A DNA stretch of 64,000 nucleotides from Parasulfuritortus sp049322515 (GCA_049322515.1 JBMOQW010000033.1:62001-126000); one strand, 5' to 3'. Counted from the stretch's first letter, positions 17,033-26,684 are shown. Numbers and translations are program-made. Notes: generated by a model not told the origin, from the sequence alone.

Positions 17033-17706
17033 CGCGCCACCAACTGTTGATAGGCCGCCAGCGCAGCAGCCTGTTCGGCGGCCTTGCGGCTGGCCCCCTC
17101 GCCCTCGGTGCGCACGCCAAGGACATCGACCCGGCAGGACACCCGGAAGGTCTGGGCATGCGCCTGGCCTCGGGCACCGATCAATTCGTAGGTGGGCAGG
17201 CCATGCTTGCGCGGCTGCAACCATTCCTGAAGCAGGGTCTTGGCATCCTTGCCATGGGTGCCAGGATCGATCTCCGCCAGACGCCGCTCGAACACACGCA
17301 GGACCACCGACCGGGCGGCCTCGAAACCGGCATCGAGGAACACCGCTCCGAGCAGCGACTCCAGGGCATCGGCCAGGATCGACGGCCGGGTCGCGCCGCC
17401 ACTGCGCGACTCACCCTCGCCCAGCCGGAGATGCGGACCCAGGCCCAACTCCGTGGCGATTTCGTAGAGTGGCTGCTGGTTGACCAGATTGGCCCGGAGG
17501 CGCGACAGCTGGCCTTCCTTGAGCGCCGGAAAGCGCTCGTACAAGAGTGCGCCGATCACGCAGTTGAGCACGCCGTCACCGAGAAACTCAAGGCGCTCGT
17601 TGTTGTCGGCGCCATGGCTGCGGTGGGTCAGCGCCTGGGTCAGCAGGTCCGATCGGGTGAAGCGATGGCCAAGACCGCGCTGCAAGGCTTCCAGGGCTGG
17701 ACTCAT
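17029..17706 (-). CDS. rnc: Ribonuclease III
   Basis: Double-strand-specific endoribonuclease for rRNA and mRNA processing, 225 aa. The catalytic signature NERLEFLGDGVL (about 36-47) and the second acidic motif in DALESLLGAVFLD are present, followed by a C-terminal double-stranded RNA-binding domain ending in ASRKAAEQAAALAAYQQL. The usual Ala in GDAVL is Gly here, a mild change. It overlaps both neighbours by 4 bp. Confidence 0.97.
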   Translation of the reverse strand: MSPALEALQRGLGHRFTRSDLLTQALTHRSHGADNNERLEFLGDGVLNCVIGALLYERFPALKEGQLSRLRANLVNQQPLYEIATELGLGPHLRLGEGESRSGGATRPSILADALESLLGAVFLDAGFEAARSVVLRVFERRLAEIDPGTHGKDAKTLLQEWLQPRKHGLPTYELIGARGQAHAQTFRVSCRVDVLGVRTEGEGASRKAAEQAAALAAYQQLVAR

Positions 17707-18062
17707 TTGAGCGGCTCGGAGACCTCCGCGACCAGATCAATCGCCACGCTGACTCCACCCGCGATATGTTCCTTGCTGTTGATCGGCACGCTCAGGGTGA
17801 GCATGCCATCATCGCGGCTGATCTCGAGGTCGGAGGGCTCAATATCCTGGACATAGTTCACATCCATGCGCGCGGCGAAGGTGCGGCGCAATTCCTCGTT
17901 GGTGCGGCCGCCATCCTCCTTGAGAATGTTCTGCAGACTGTTCTTGACCGCAAAGTACTTCATGTAGGCCGGCGCCACCTTGAACCCGATCAAGGCAAAA
18001 AACGAAGCCAAGGCCAACAAAAAGATCAAAGTCATCAGGGTAAAGCCACCTTGCTTGCGCAT
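17703..18062 (-). CDS. DUF4845 domain-containing membrane protein
   Basis: A 119-aa protein with a pilin-like N-terminus (MRKQGGFTLMTLIFLLALASFF), a single membrane helix and a small extracytoplasmic domain, matching DUF4845, which is conserved between lepB and rnc in beta- and gammaproteobacteria. The start at 18062 has a GGAGG ribosome binding site; an upstream in-frame start would overlap lepB. Function is unknown. Confidence 0.88.
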   Translation of the reverse strand: MRKQGGFTLMTLIFLLALASFFALIGFKVAPAYMKYFAVKNSLQNILKEDGGRTNEELRRTFAARMDVNYVQDIEPSDLEISRDDGMLTLSVPINSKEHIAGGVSVAIDLVAEVSEPLK

Positions 18063-18073
18063 CGCAACCTCCG

Positions 18074-18880
18074 TCAGTCGATAAATGTGCCGATCCGGCC
18101 GAACTCGCCGAAATTCCACCAGATCATGAACGCGCGGCCGACGATGTTCTGGTCTGGCACGAAGCCCCAGTAGCGGGAATCGTTGCTGGCATCGCGGTTG
18201 TCACCCATCATGAAGTAGTGGCCCTCCGGGACCTTACAGGTAAAGCCCTGGTCGTTGTAGGTACAGTTATCCCGGAAGGCGAAATCGCCGGCCACCTGGT
18301 ACTGGATCACCGGCGGCATGTCGGCCTGGGTCATCGCCGTGAGGCGATGCTCGCCCAACTGTTCGCGCCAGACCTGGCCGGTGACATAGTTGAGCCCGTT
18401 CGCGACATAGCTGTATTCACCATCCGCCTCGGTGACGACCGGCTTGCCGTTGATGAACAGGCGCTTGTCGACATACTCGACCGTGTCCCCGGGCAGGCCG
18501 ATGACCCGCTTGATGTAGTCCAGACCGGGGTCCTTGGGATAACGGAACACCATCACGTCACCATGCTTGGGCTGGCCGATCTCGATCAGCTTCTTGTTGA
18601 TGATGGGCAGGCGGATGCCGTAGTCGTATTTGTTGACCAGGATGAAATCGCCCACTTCCAGGGTCGGCAGCATCGAGCCCGAGGGAATCTTGAACGGCTC
18701 GACCAGGAATGAGCGCAACACGAACACCAGCAGGATGACCGGGAAGAAACTCTTGGAATAATCCACCAGCATGGGCAGCTTGGCATCGGCCGGACGCTTC
18801 TTCGCGAAGGTCAGGAAGTCGATCAGCCAGATCGCGCCGGTCACGACCAGGGCGATGAACAGGATCAAGGCGAAATTCAT
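18074..18880 (-). CDS. lepB: Signal peptidase I
   Basis: Membrane serine protease of 268 aa that removes signal peptides from Sec and Tat exported proteins. Two membrane segments (about 3-25 and 46-62) anchor a periplasmic catalytic domain with nucleophile S69 in IPSGSMLPTL and general base K124 in YIKRVIGLPGD; the GHYFMMGDNRDASNDSR box is intact. It follows lepA by 3 bp. Confidence 0.97.
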   Translation of the reverse strand: MNFALILFIALVVTGAIWLIDFLTFAKKRPADAKLPMLVDYSKSFFPVILLVFVLRSFLVEPFKIPSGSMLPTLEVGDFILVNKYDYGIRLPIINKKLIEIGQPKHGDVMVFRYPKDPGLDYIKRVIGLPGDTVEYVDKRLFINGKPVVTEADGEYSYVANGLNYVTGQVWREQLGEHRLTAMTQADMPPVIQYQVAGDFAFRDNCTYNDQGFTCKVPEGHYFMMGDNRDASNDSRYWGFVPDQNIVGRAFMIWWNFGEFGRIGTFID

Positions 18881-18883
18881 GTT

Positions 18884-20677
18884 TTATTTGTCTCCGGTTT
18901 GCAGAATGGCCAGGAAAGCCTCCTGCGGAATTTCCACGTTGCCGACCTGCTTCATGCGCTTCTTGCCTTCCTTCTGCTTCTCGAGCAGCTTGCGCTTGCG
19001 AGTGATGTCGCCACCGTAGCACTTGGCCAAAACGTTCTTGCGCAGGGCCTTGACCGTTTCCCGGGCGATGATATGGCTGCCGATGGCCGCCTGCACGGCG
19101 ACATCGAACATCTGGCGCGGGATCAGTTCGCGCATTTTGGCGACCAATTCGCGGCCCCGGTATTGCGCCGTGGAGCGGTGCACGATCAGCGACAGGGCAT
19201 CGACCCGCTCGCCGTTGACCAGCACGTCGAGCTTGATCAGGTCGTCGGCGCGGAATTCCTTGAACTCGTAGTCGAGCGACGCGTAGCCGCGGCTGGTCGA
19301 CTTCAGCTTGTCGAAGAAATCCATGACCACTTCGTTGAGCGGCAGGTCGTACTTGAGCATGACCTGGTGGCCCATGTATTTCATGTCGACCTGGGCGCCG
19401 CGCTTCTGATTGCACAAGGTCATCACGTTACCGAGGTAATCCTCCGGCACCAGGATGGTGGCCGTGATGATCGGCTCTCGGATCTCCTCCATCTTCGAGG
19501 GATCGGGCAAGCGGGAGGGGTTCTCCAGCAATTCGACGGAACCGTCCTTCAGCACCACTTCATACTCGACAGTGGGCGCCGTGGTGATCAGGTTCTGGTT
19601 GTACTCGCGCTCGAGACGCTCCTGGACAATGTCCATGTGCAAGAGGCCAAGGAAACCGCAGCGGAAGCCGAAGCCGAGCGCCTGCGAGGTTTCCGGCTCG
19701 AAATGCAGCGAGGCGTCGTTCAGTTGCAGCTTGGTGAGCGCATCGCGCAGCTGGTCGTATTCATGCGAATCCACGGGGTACAGACCAGCGAACACCTGCG
19801 ACTTGATCTCCTTGAAACCGGGCAGCGGCTCGGCCGCCGGATTGGCCACCGTGGTGATGGTGTCGCCCACCTTGGCGCTGGCCAGTTCCTTGATCCCGGC
19901 AATCACGAAACCGACCTGGCCCGCCGACAGTTCCGGCCGGGCCACCGATTTGGGCGTGAACACGCCGACCTGCTCGGTGAGATGCTCGGCACCGGTGGCC
20001 ATGAAGCGGATCTTGTCCTTGGGCCGCAGGGTGCCGTCGACCACGCGGACCAGCATCACCACGCCGACGTAGTTGTCAAACCAGGAGTCCGTGATCAGGG
20101 CCTTGAGCGGCGCATCGGGATTGCCGACCGGGGGCGGAATGCGCGCCACCACGGCTTCCAGGACGTCCTCGATGCCAATCCCGGTCTTGGCCGAGCAGCG
20201 CACCGCATCCTCGGCCGGCACGCCGACGATGTCCTCGATCTCATGGATCACCCGGTCCGGGTCGGCCGAAGGCAGGTCGATCTTGTTCAACACCGGCACC
20301 ACCTCGACACCCAGCTCGATCGCGGTGTAGCAGTTGGCCACGGTCTGGGCCTCCACGCCCTGGGAGGCATCGACCACCAGCAATGCGCCTTCGCAGGCCG
20401 ACAGCGAACGGCTGACCTCATAGGAAAAATCGACGTGCCCCGGCGTGTCGATCAGGTTGAGCTGGTAAACCTGCCCGTCACGGGCCTGGTAGCTCAAGGC
20501 GGCGGTCTGGGCCTTGATGGTGATGCCGCGCTCCCGCTCCAGATCCATCGAGTCGAGCACCTGCGCTTCCATCTCCCGGTCGGACAAGCCGCCGCAGAGG
20601 TGGATGATGCGATCGGCCAGGGTCGATTTGCCGTGGTCGATATGGGCGATGATGGAAAAGTTGCGGATGTGCTTCAT
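18884..20677 (-). CDS. lepA: Elongation factor 4 (LepA)
   Basis: Translational GTPase of 597 aa implicated in initiation and back-translocation on stalled ribosomes. G1 AHIDHGKSTLADRI, G3 DTPGHVDF and G4 NKIDLP are present, and the LepA-specific C-terminal domain ends in KCYGGDITRKRKLLEKQKEG. It opens the lepA-lepB-DUF4845-rnc-era-recO-pdxJ run, 51 bp downstream of trmJ. Confidence 0.98.
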   Translation of the reverse strand: MKHIRNFSIIAHIDHGKSTLADRIIHLCGGLSDREMEAQVLDSMDLERERGITIKAQTAALSYQARDGQVYQLNLIDTPGHVDFSYEVSRSLSACEGALLVVDASQGVEAQTVANCYTAIELGVEVVPVLNKIDLPSADPDRVIHEIEDIVGVPAEDAVRCSAKTGIGIEDVLEAVVARIPPPVGNPDAPLKALITDSWFDNYVGVVMLVRVVDGTLRPKDKIRFMATGAEHLTEQVGVFTPKSVARPELSAGQVGFVIAGIKELASAKVGDTITTVANPAAEPLPGFKEIKSQVFAGLYPVDSHEYDQLRDALTKLQLNDASLHFEPETSQALGFGFRCGFLGLLHMDIVQERLEREYNQNLITTAPTVEYEVVLKDGSVELLENPSRLPDPSKMEEIREPIITATILVPEDYLGNVMTLCNQKRGAQVDMKYMGHQVMLKYDLPLNEVVMDFFDKLKSTSRGYASLDYEFKEFRADDLIKLDVLVNGERVDALSLIVHRSTAQYRGRELVAKMRELIPRQMFDVAVQAAIGSHIIARETVKALRKNVLAKCYGGDITRKRKLLEKQKEGKKRMKQVGNVEIPQEAFLAILQTGDK

Positions 20678-20728
20678 TGATCGGGGGAAACCGGTTGGAT
20701 CAGGCGCGCCATTCTACCCGAAGCGCTG

Positions 20729-21460
20729 CTAGCCCGATCGTCCGCGATTGCGCGCGGCCCCGGCGATCCCCCGCCAGATCGCCACTTCTTCCTTTTCCAA
20801 CCCGGCGCGGGCGAAAAACCGACGCAGGCGCGGCATCAGGCGCTTGGGCTGGGCCGGGTCCAGAAATCCGATCTCCACCAGCGTGTCTTCCAGGGCACCG
20901 AGCACCCCTTCCACGTCCTCATGGCTGGCGGGCGTGAAGCCGGGCAGGTCGAGGGGCTGGTCGGCCAGGGTGCAGCGTAGTTCGTAAGCCACCACCTGCA
21001 CCGCCGCACCCAGGTTGAGCGAGGCATAGTCGGGGTTGGTCGGGATATTCAGCAACCAGGTGCACTTGCCCAACTGCTCATTGGACAAGCCGAAGGTCTC
21101 CGAGCCGAACACCAGGGCCACCGGGGCCGATTGGGCCAGCGCGAGCAACTCCGGTGCCGCCTGGCGCGGGGTGTAGGCCGGATGCGGCAAATCGCGCCGG
21201 CGCGAGGTGCACGCCGCCGAACGCAGCGTGCCGGCCAGCGCCTGATCCAGGCTGGCGCACAGGGTCGCGGCTTCGAGCACGTCGACCGCGCCGGATGCCC
21301 GGGCGCGGGCTTCGTCGTCGACCGTGCATTTCGGGTTGACCAGATACAGCTTCGACAAGCCCATCACCTTCATGGCCCGGGCCGCCGCACCCAGGTTGCC
21401 GGGATGGCTGGTTTCGACCAGCACGACGCGGAGATTGTCGAGAGGATTGGCTTGGTTCAA
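20729..21460 (-). CDS. trmJ: tRNA (cytidine/uridine-2'-O)-methyltransferase TrmJ
   Basis: SPOUT-class methyltransferase of 243 aa that modifies position 32 of several tRNAs. The knot motifs are present: VETSHPGNLGAAARAMKVMG near the N-terminus, LVFGSETFGLSNEQL, and IPTNPDYASLNLGAAVQVVAYE. The length and C-terminal extension fit TrmJ rather than TrmL. It is divergent from suhB. Confidence 0.92.
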   Translation of the reverse strand: MNQANPLDNLRVVLVETSHPGNLGAAARAMKVMGLSKLYLVNPKCTVDDEARARASGAVDVLEAATLCASLDQALAGTLRSAACTSRRRDLPHPAYTPRQAAPELLALAQSAPVALVFGSETFGLSNEQLGKCTWLLNIPTNPDYASLNLGAAVQVVAYELRCTLADQPLDLPGFTPASHEDVEGVLGALEDTLVEIGFLDPAQPKRLMPRLRRFFARAGLEKEEVAIWRGIAGAARNRGRSG

Positions 21461-21502
21461 GGTAAAATCACCGCTTAATCAGCTCACTGTTCTTTTTCAG
21501 CC

Positions 21503-22300
21503 ATGCATCCCATGCTCAACACGGCGGTCAAGGCCGCCCGCCGCGCCGCCACGATCATCAATCGCGCCTCCAACGACCTCGATTCGCTCACCGTGCGGAC
21601 CAAGCAGGACAACGATTTCGTGTCCGAAGTCGACCACGCCGCCGAACAGGCCATCATCGACACCCTGCTGACCGCCTACCCGGGCCACTCGATTCTAGCG
21701 GAAGAGTCGGGCAGCACCGGCGAATCCGAATTCCAGTGGATCATCGATCCGCTCGACGGCACCACCAACTTCCTGCATGGCTTTCCCCAGTACGCCATCT
21801 CCATCGCCTTGCTGGCCAAGGGCCAGCTCGACCAGGCAGTGGTCTACGATCCCACCCGCAACGAACTGTTCACCGCCAGCAAAGGCGCCGGCGCGTTCCT
21901 GAATGACCGCCGGATCCGCGTCTCCAAGCGGGCCAAGCTGGCCGAATCCCTGATCGGCACCGGTTTCCCCTACCGCGACTTCAGCCACCTGGATGCCTAC
22001 ACCGGCATGTTCCGCGAGCTGGTGCAAAAAACCTCCGGCCTGCGCCGACCGGGCTCCGCCGCGCTCGACCTGGCCTGGGTGGCGGCCGGGCGCACCGACG
22101 GCTTCTTCGAGATCGGCCTGAACCCCTGGGACATCGCCGCGGGTTGCCTGCTGATCAAGGAAGCGGGCGGCCTGGTGAGCGACTTCACCGGCGAGGATGG
22201 CTATCTGAAATCCGGCCACGTGGTGGCCGGCACGCCCAAGGTCTTCGCACAACTGCTACAAACCCTCCAGCCGCACGTCACGCCGGCCTTGCGCGGTTGA
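21503..22300 (+). CDS. suhB: Inositol-1-monophosphatase family protein SuhB
   Basis: Mg-dependent phosphatase fold of 265 aa; in E. coli SuhB is also part of rRNA antitermination complexes. Metal ligands lie in AEESG (E67, E68) and DPLDGTTNF (D82, D85), and the second family motif WDIAAGCLLIKEAGG is at about 210. The start MHPMLN matches E. coli SuhB (MHPMLN). It stands alone, divergent from trmJ. Confidence 0.95.
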   Translation: MHPMLNTAVKAARRAATIINRASNDLDSLTVRTKQDNDFVSEVDHAAEQAIIDTLLTAYPGHSILAEESGSTGESEFQWIIDPLDGTTNFLHGFPQYAISIALLAKGQLDQAVVYDPTRNELFTASKGAGAFLNDRRIRVSKRAKLAESLIGTGFPYRDFSHLDAYTGMFRELVQKTSGLRRPGSAALDLAWVAAGRTDGFFEIGLNPWDIAAGCLLIKEAGGLVSDFTGEDGYLKSGHVVAGTPKVFAQLLQTLQPHVTPALRG

Positions 22301-22325
22301 AGACCGCAAGGGAAAGCTTCAGCAG

Positions 22326-22343
22326 GGCGTGACTGGTCACGCC
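22326..22343. terminator. Perfect hairpin between convergent suhB and cytochrome genes
   Basis: GGCGTGAC and GTCACGCC are perfect inverted arms separated by two bases, so about 7 bp can pair with a 4-nt loop. It sits between converging genes, a usual place for a bidirectional terminator; there is no T-tract on either side. Confidence 0.45.
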
Positions 22344-22356
22344 GGGATGCCACGCT

Positions 22357-22992
22357 TCACTTCATGGTCGGCAGATAAGCGGCCAGGGCAGCGATATCGG
22401 CATCCTTGAGGCGGCGGGCCACACTGCCCATGACCGGGTCGTTGCGCTCCTTGGTACCCTTGCGGTACTGCTCCAGCGAGAGCTTGACATAGCCCGGTTG
22501 CTGGCCGGCCAAGCGGGCGATCTTCTCGTTGCCATAGCCTTGCGCGCCGTGACAGGTCTTGCAGATGCTGTCGTACAACTGCTTGCCCTTGCTGACCAGG
22601 GCCGGGTTGTTGCTCGCAGCGGGCCGGACCGGCTGGCTGGAATAGAAGATGGCCATGTTGAAGCGGTCCTCCGGCTTCAAGACCTTGATCATGCCGGTCA
22701 TGAATTCATCCTGGCGGCGGCCGTCGGCGAACTTCTCGATCTGGTTGAGCAGGTACACTGCGTTCTGGCCAGCCAGGTTGGGGATGTGACCGTGCGCACT
22801 GTTGCCATCCTCGCCATGACAATTGGCACAGAAGAACGCTGCCTTTTTTCCCGCCACGCGCAACTTGTTGAATTCGGTTTCCGAGGCAATCACCTTCCGC
22901 ACCCGGTCGGCACTGTCCTCGGCCCGGCTGGGCTGGGAGCCAAGCACGCAGGCAATCGCGATGCAGGCCATCGTGAATCGTGTCATGTTCAT
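22357..22992 (-). CDS. Dihaem c-type cytochrome (cytochrome c4-like)
   Basis: Periplasmic electron carrier of 211 aa. A signal peptide (about residues 1-24, ending PSRA) is followed by two class I cytochrome domains: haem motif CANCH in the first and CKTCH in the second, spaced as in cytochrome c4. The KVLKPEDRFNMAIFYSSQ segment gives the first methionine-ligand region and DPVMGSVARRL the second. A second in-frame ATG (22986) aligns with the start of the paralogue next door and may be the true start. Partner oxidase or reductase unknown. Confidence 0.88.
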   Translation of the reverse strand: MNMTRFTMACIAIACVLGSQPSRAEDSADRVRKVIASETEFNKLRVAGKKAAFFCANCHGEDGNSAHGHIPNLAGQNAVYLLNQIEKFADGRRQDEFMTGMIKVLKPEDRFNMAIFYSSQPVRPAASNNPALVSKGKQLYDSICKTCHGAQGYGNEKIARLAGQQPGYVKLSLEQYRKGTKERNDPVMGSVARRLKDADIAALAAYLPTMK

Positions 22993-23157
22993 TTACCGGA
23001 ACGGTTGGAAGGCAATGATGCGCGCAAGGATAAAGCCGAAGTCAGGCCTTGTCATCGTCCGCGTGTCACCGCGAAAGCCACTGGCCTCGTGCGATCCGGG
23101 CCACCCCCTCCCCCGGGTCTGCCCCCCGGAGGAGATCACCGGCCCCGCAGGCGTCCG

Positions 23158-23586
23158 CTAGCGCCCATCCGGCCCGATGTTTTCCTTGTGCGCCATCACC
23201 CAGGCCGAGGCGGCTCCGGACCGTCTTGGCAGGCTGGAATAGTAGATCGCCATGTTGAAGCGGTCTTCCGGCTTCAAGACCCGGACCAAGCCACTCATGA
23301 ATTCACTGTGCCGCCGACCGTCGGCGAACCGCTCGATTTGATCCAGCAAATAGCCGGCATCCTTGCCGGCCAGGGAGGGAATGTGCGCATGCGTGCTATA
23401 CCCCGCCTCGCCATGACAGTGGACACAGAAAAACACCGCCTTCCTGCCGGCGGCTGCATGTTTGTCGAATTCCGTCTTCGAAGCGACCACCTTGCGGATC
23501 CGGTCGGTGGAGTTTTCGGCGTGGCAGCCCGGTGCCACGATCCAACAGGCCAGCGCGGCAACAATACAGATCGAGGTGCGTGTCAT
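23158..23586 (-). CDS. Truncated monohaem paralogue of the adjacent cytochrome
   Basis: A 142-aa precursor with signal peptide that aligns over its whole first domain with the cytochrome at 22357-22992: shared FCxxCHGE haem motif (CVHCH), the KDAGYLLDQIERFADGRR segment and VLKPEDRFNMAIYYSS. After YYSSLPRR the resemblance stops, and the second haem domain is replaced by about 20 unrelated residues. The 165 bp between the two genes carry no further CXXCH codons. It may be a working one-haem protein or a decaying duplicate. The start at 23586 is set by alignment with its paralogue. Confidence 0.75.
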   Translation of the reverse strand: MTRTSICIVAALACWIVAPGCHAENSTDRIRKVVASKTEFDKHAAAGRKAVFFCVHCHGEAGYSTHAHIPSLAGKDAGYLLDQIERFADGRRHSEFMSGLVRVLKPEDRFNMAIYYSSLPRRSGAASAWVMAHKENIGPDGR

Positions 23587-23850
23587 GTCAGCCTCCAGTT
23601 CGGTTGGCAGCAAAGGACAGGCACCAGCCTAGCGTCGATCACCCAGGCAATTGAATCTGACTGATGTCCGCGTCAGGGTCAGGGTTGATTGGGTCATGAC
23701 TGAGGGGGGTGCGATCCCAGGTCAGCCATACCGAGCATTTTTTGGGGACAGCGCGCATGCAGCCACACGTCGAGCATTGCAGCGCAGGTGAACGCACGAA
23801 TTGCGCGTCAGCCAAGTAAAATCCCGGCCACTCTATCCAAAGCACTTCCC

Positions 23851-26403
23851 TTGACCACCGATTTCTCCGCCCACACGCCCATGATGCAGCAGTACCTGCG
23901 CATCAAGGCCGAGCATCCCGACATGCTGGTGTTCTATCGCATGGGCGACTTCTACGAGCTGTTCCACGACGACGCCGAGCGGGCCGCGCGCCTCTTGGAC
24001 ATCACGCTGACCACGCGGGGCGCGTCGGCCGGGCAGCCGATCAAGATGGCGGGGGTGCCTTACCATGCCGCCGAGCAATACCTGGCCCGGCTGGTGCGTC
24101 AGGGCGAATCGGTGGCGATCTGCGAACAGATCGGCGACCCGAAGAACGCCAAGGGCCCGGTCGAGCGCAAGGTGGTGCGCATCGTCACGCCCGGCACCTT
24201 GACCGACGACGTACTGCTCGACGACAAGCGCGACGCGCTGATGCTGGCGATCGCCGCCGGGCGCGGCCAGGTGGCCCTGGCCTGGCTGACACTGTCCTCC
24301 GGTCGCCTGGCCGCCAAGGAAATCGCGCCGGGCGCGCTGGCTTCGGAATTGGCCCGGCTGGCGCCTTCGGAAATCCTGCTGCCGGAGGACTTCGCCGATG
24401 CGGCGCTGGCCGGGCTCAAGTGTGCCGTCACCCGGCGCCCGGCCTGGCAATTCGACGCCGACCGGGGGAGCCGCCTGCTCTGCGAGCATTTCGGCGTGCA
24501 TGACCTGGCGCCCTTCGGGATTGCCGACCGGCCGCGAGTGCAGGCCGCCGCCGGACTCTTGCTCGATTACGCGCGCCACACCCAGCAATCGACCTTGCCG
24601 CACGTCAATGGCCTGATCCTGGAACAGGACAGCGAGTACGTGCGCATGGATGCCGCCTGCCGGCGCACCCTGGAAATCACCGAGACCCTGCGCGGCGATC
24701 CCGAGCCAACCCTGTTTTCCGAGCTCGACCGGTGCCGCACCGGCATGGGCAGCCGGCGCCTGAAGCATTGGTTGCATCACCCGCCGTGCGAGCGTGCCCG
24801 ACGGGAGCGCCGGCTGGCTGCCATCGAAGCCCTGATCGAGGCGCCCGGAGTCGGCCGGACCCTGGCCGAGTCGTTCAAGGGCATGGCCGATCTGGAGCGC
24901 ATCGCCGCCCGGGTGGCCTTGCGCTCGGCACGTCCGCGTGACCTGTCCGGCCTGCGCGACAGCCTGGCCCTGATCCCCGGGCTGCGCGAGTCGCTGGCCG
25001 ACATCGAAGCGCTGGCCGAACTGTCCGGCCAGCTGGCGTTTCCCGACGCGCCGGGCACCCTGCTCGCCCGCGCGATCCAGGCCGAGCCGGCCGTGGTGCT
25101 GCGCGAGGGTGGCGTCATCGCCGACGGCTTCGATGCCGAACTGGACGAACTGCGCGGCCTGCAATCGAACAGCGGCGAGTTCCTGATGGCGCTGGAGGCG
25201 CGCGAACGCGAGCGCACCGGGATCGCCAACCTGCGGGTCGAGTACAACAAGGTATCCGGCTTCTTCATCGAGGTCACCCGCGCCCAGGCCGACAAGGTGC
25301 CGGCCGACTACCATCGCCGGCAGACCTTGAAGAACGTCGAGCGTTACCTCACCGCAGAACTGAAAGCCTACGAGGACAAGTACCTGTCCGCCTCGGAGCG
25401 CGCCCTGGCCCGGGAAAAGCGGCTCTATGAACAGCTGCTCGACCAGCTCGCGCCGTTCATCGCCGATTTGCAGCGGGTGGCCCAGGCCGTGGCCGCGCTC
25501 GACATCCTGGCCGGCCAGGCCGAACTGGCCGTGGCGCGACGCCATGTCCGTCCGGAATTCACCGAGCACTGGGGCATCGAGATCGTGGCCGGCCGCCACC
25601 CCGTGGTCGAGCCGCGCGTCGACAGCTTCATCGCCAACGACCTGCGCTTCGACGCCACCCGCCGGATGCTGGTGGTGACCGGCCCCAACATGGGCGGCAA
25701 GTCGACCTACATGCGGCAGACCGCGCTCATCGTCCTGCTCGCCTGCTGTGGCCTGTATGTGCCGGCGGATGCGGCGGTCATCGGCCCGGTCGACCAGATC
25801 TTCACCCGGGTCGGCTCCTCCGACGACCTGGCCGGCGGCCGCTCGACCTTCATGGTGGAAATGACCGAGACGGCGCAGATCCTCCACAACGCCACCGAGC
25901 ACAGCCTGGTGCTGATGGACGAGATCGGGCGCGGCACCTCCACCTTCGATGGCGTCTCGATCGCCTGGTCGGTGGCCCGCCACCTGGCGGAAAAGGTGCG
26001 CGCCTACACCCTGTTCGCCACGCATTATTTCGAACTGACCCAGCTCGCCCACGAATACCGCACCCTGGCCAATGTCCACCTCGACGCGGTGGAAAACGGC
26101 GGCCACCTCACCTTCCTGCACGCGGTGGAAGACGGCCCGGCTTCGCAAAGCTACGGCATCCAGGTGGCCAAGCTGGCCGGCGTGCCCGGCCCGGTGGTCA
26201 ACGCCGCGCGCAAGAAACTGGTGGAACTGGAAAACGCCCAGATCGCCAGCGCCGGCCAGGGCGACCTGTTCGCCGCCGCGCCGCCGGCCCCCGAGCCGGA
26301 ACCGACCCCGGTACTGGACCGCCTCAACGCCCTCGATCCGGATCGCCTCACGCCGCGCGAGGCGCTCGACCTCCTTTACGAACTGAAGAAACTCGCCTCA
26401 TGA
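23851..26403 (+). CDS. mutS: DNA mismatch repair protein MutS
   Basis: Mismatch-recognition ATPase of about 850 aa. The N-terminal mismatch-binding motif FYRMGDFYELF contains the Phe-X-Glu wedge; the Walker A GPNMGGKSTYM, Walker B VLMDEIGRGTSTFDG and ATHYFELT motifs lie in the C-terminal ATPase domain. The start is uncertain: TTG at 23851 gives the family-typical TTDFSAHTPMMQQYL N-terminus; ATG at 23881 is shorter and GTG at 23788 longer, none with a good ribosome binding site. The stop overlaps the next gene by ATGA. Confidence 0.96.
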   Translation: MTTDFSAHTPMMQQYLRIKAEHPDMLVFYRMGDFYELFHDDAERAARLLDITLTTRGASAGQPIKMAGVPYHAAEQYLARLVRQGESVAICEQIGDPKNAKGPVERKVVRIVTPGTLTDDVLLDDKRDALMLAIAAGRGQVALAWLTLSSGRLAAKEIAPGALASELARLAPSEILLPEDFADAALAGLKCAVTRRPAWQFDADRGSRLLCEHFGVHDLAPFGIADRPRVQAAAGLLLDYARHTQQSTLPHVNGLILEQDSEYVRMDAACRRTLEITETLRGDPEPTLFSELDRCRTGMGSRRLKHWLHHPPCERARRERRLAAIEALIEAPGVGRTLAESFKGMADLERIAARVALRSARPRDLSGLRDSLALIPGLRESLADIEALAELSGQLAFPDAPGTLLARAIQAEPAVVLREGGVIADGFDAELDELRGLQSNSGEFLMALEARERERTGIANLRVEYNKVSGFFIEVTRAQADKVPADYHRRQTLKNVERYLTAELKAYEDKYLSASERALAREKRLYEQLLDQLAPFIADLQRVAQAVAALDILAGQAELAVARRHVRPEFTEHWGIEIVAGRHPVVEPRVDSFIANDLRFDATRRMLVVTGPNMGGKSTYMRQTALIVLLACCGLYVPADAAVIGPVDQIFTRVGSSDDLAGGRSTFMVEMTETAQILHNATEHSLVLMDEIGRGTSTFDGVSIAWSVARHLAEKVRAYTLFATHYFELTQLAHEYRTLANVHLDAVENGGHLTFLHAVEDGPASQSYGIQVAKLAGVPGPVVNAARKKLVELENAQIASAGQGDLFAAAPPAPEPEPTPVLDRLNALDPDRLTPREALDLLYELKKLAS

Positions 26404-26684
26404 AAACCCTGCACCTCGATGCCGCCGAACTCGGCCTCGACTTCAACGCCTGCCTCAAGCTGGCCGAGGCCAACGCCGGCCACCTGCTCGGCGAGGCCAT
26501 GCTGCTGTCCTTCTACGACCGCGACCGCAACCTGGAATCGCCGAACGGCGTCAGCGAATGCCATCAAGGCTGCGACACGCCGGGCTGGATCGACTACGCC
26601 CGGAACCGCGGCGGCACCCTGATCGTGAACTTCCAGCAGGGCCGCTTCGTGTTCTGCTTCCTGCCGCTCGGAGCCGATTCATGA
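26400..26684 (+). CDS. AF1514-like (DUF5619-like) small protein
   Basis: A 94-aa protein of unknown function. The central LSFYDRDRNLESPNGVSECH segment and the C-terminal RGGTLIVNFQQGRFVFCF segment resemble what I recall of the AF1514/DUF5619 family, known from archaea and anaerobes; this is recognition from memory, not a search. Two cysteines in SECHQGCDTPG could bind metal. It is coupled to mutS and to the next gene, each by a 4-bp ATGA overlap. Confidence 0.6.
   Translation: MKTLHLDAAELGLDFNACLKLAEANAGHLLGEAMLLSFYDRDRNLESPNGVSECHQGCDTPGWIDYARNRGGTLIVNFQQGRFVFCFLPLGADS

Noticed and set aside
22993..23157. Possible remnant of a second haem domain after the truncated cytochrome
   Set aside because: No CXXCH codons or alignment to the paralogue could be found in any frame.
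23788..23850. GTG start giving a 21-residue longer MutS
   Set aside because: Residues MNARIARQPSKIP are not typical of MutS and lie on top of a probable promoter region; TTG at 23851 or ATG at 23881 fits better.
23833..26148. Long antisense open frame opposite mutS
   Set aside because: High GC at codon position 3 leaves antisense frames open; no recognisable protein family, and mutS is intact.
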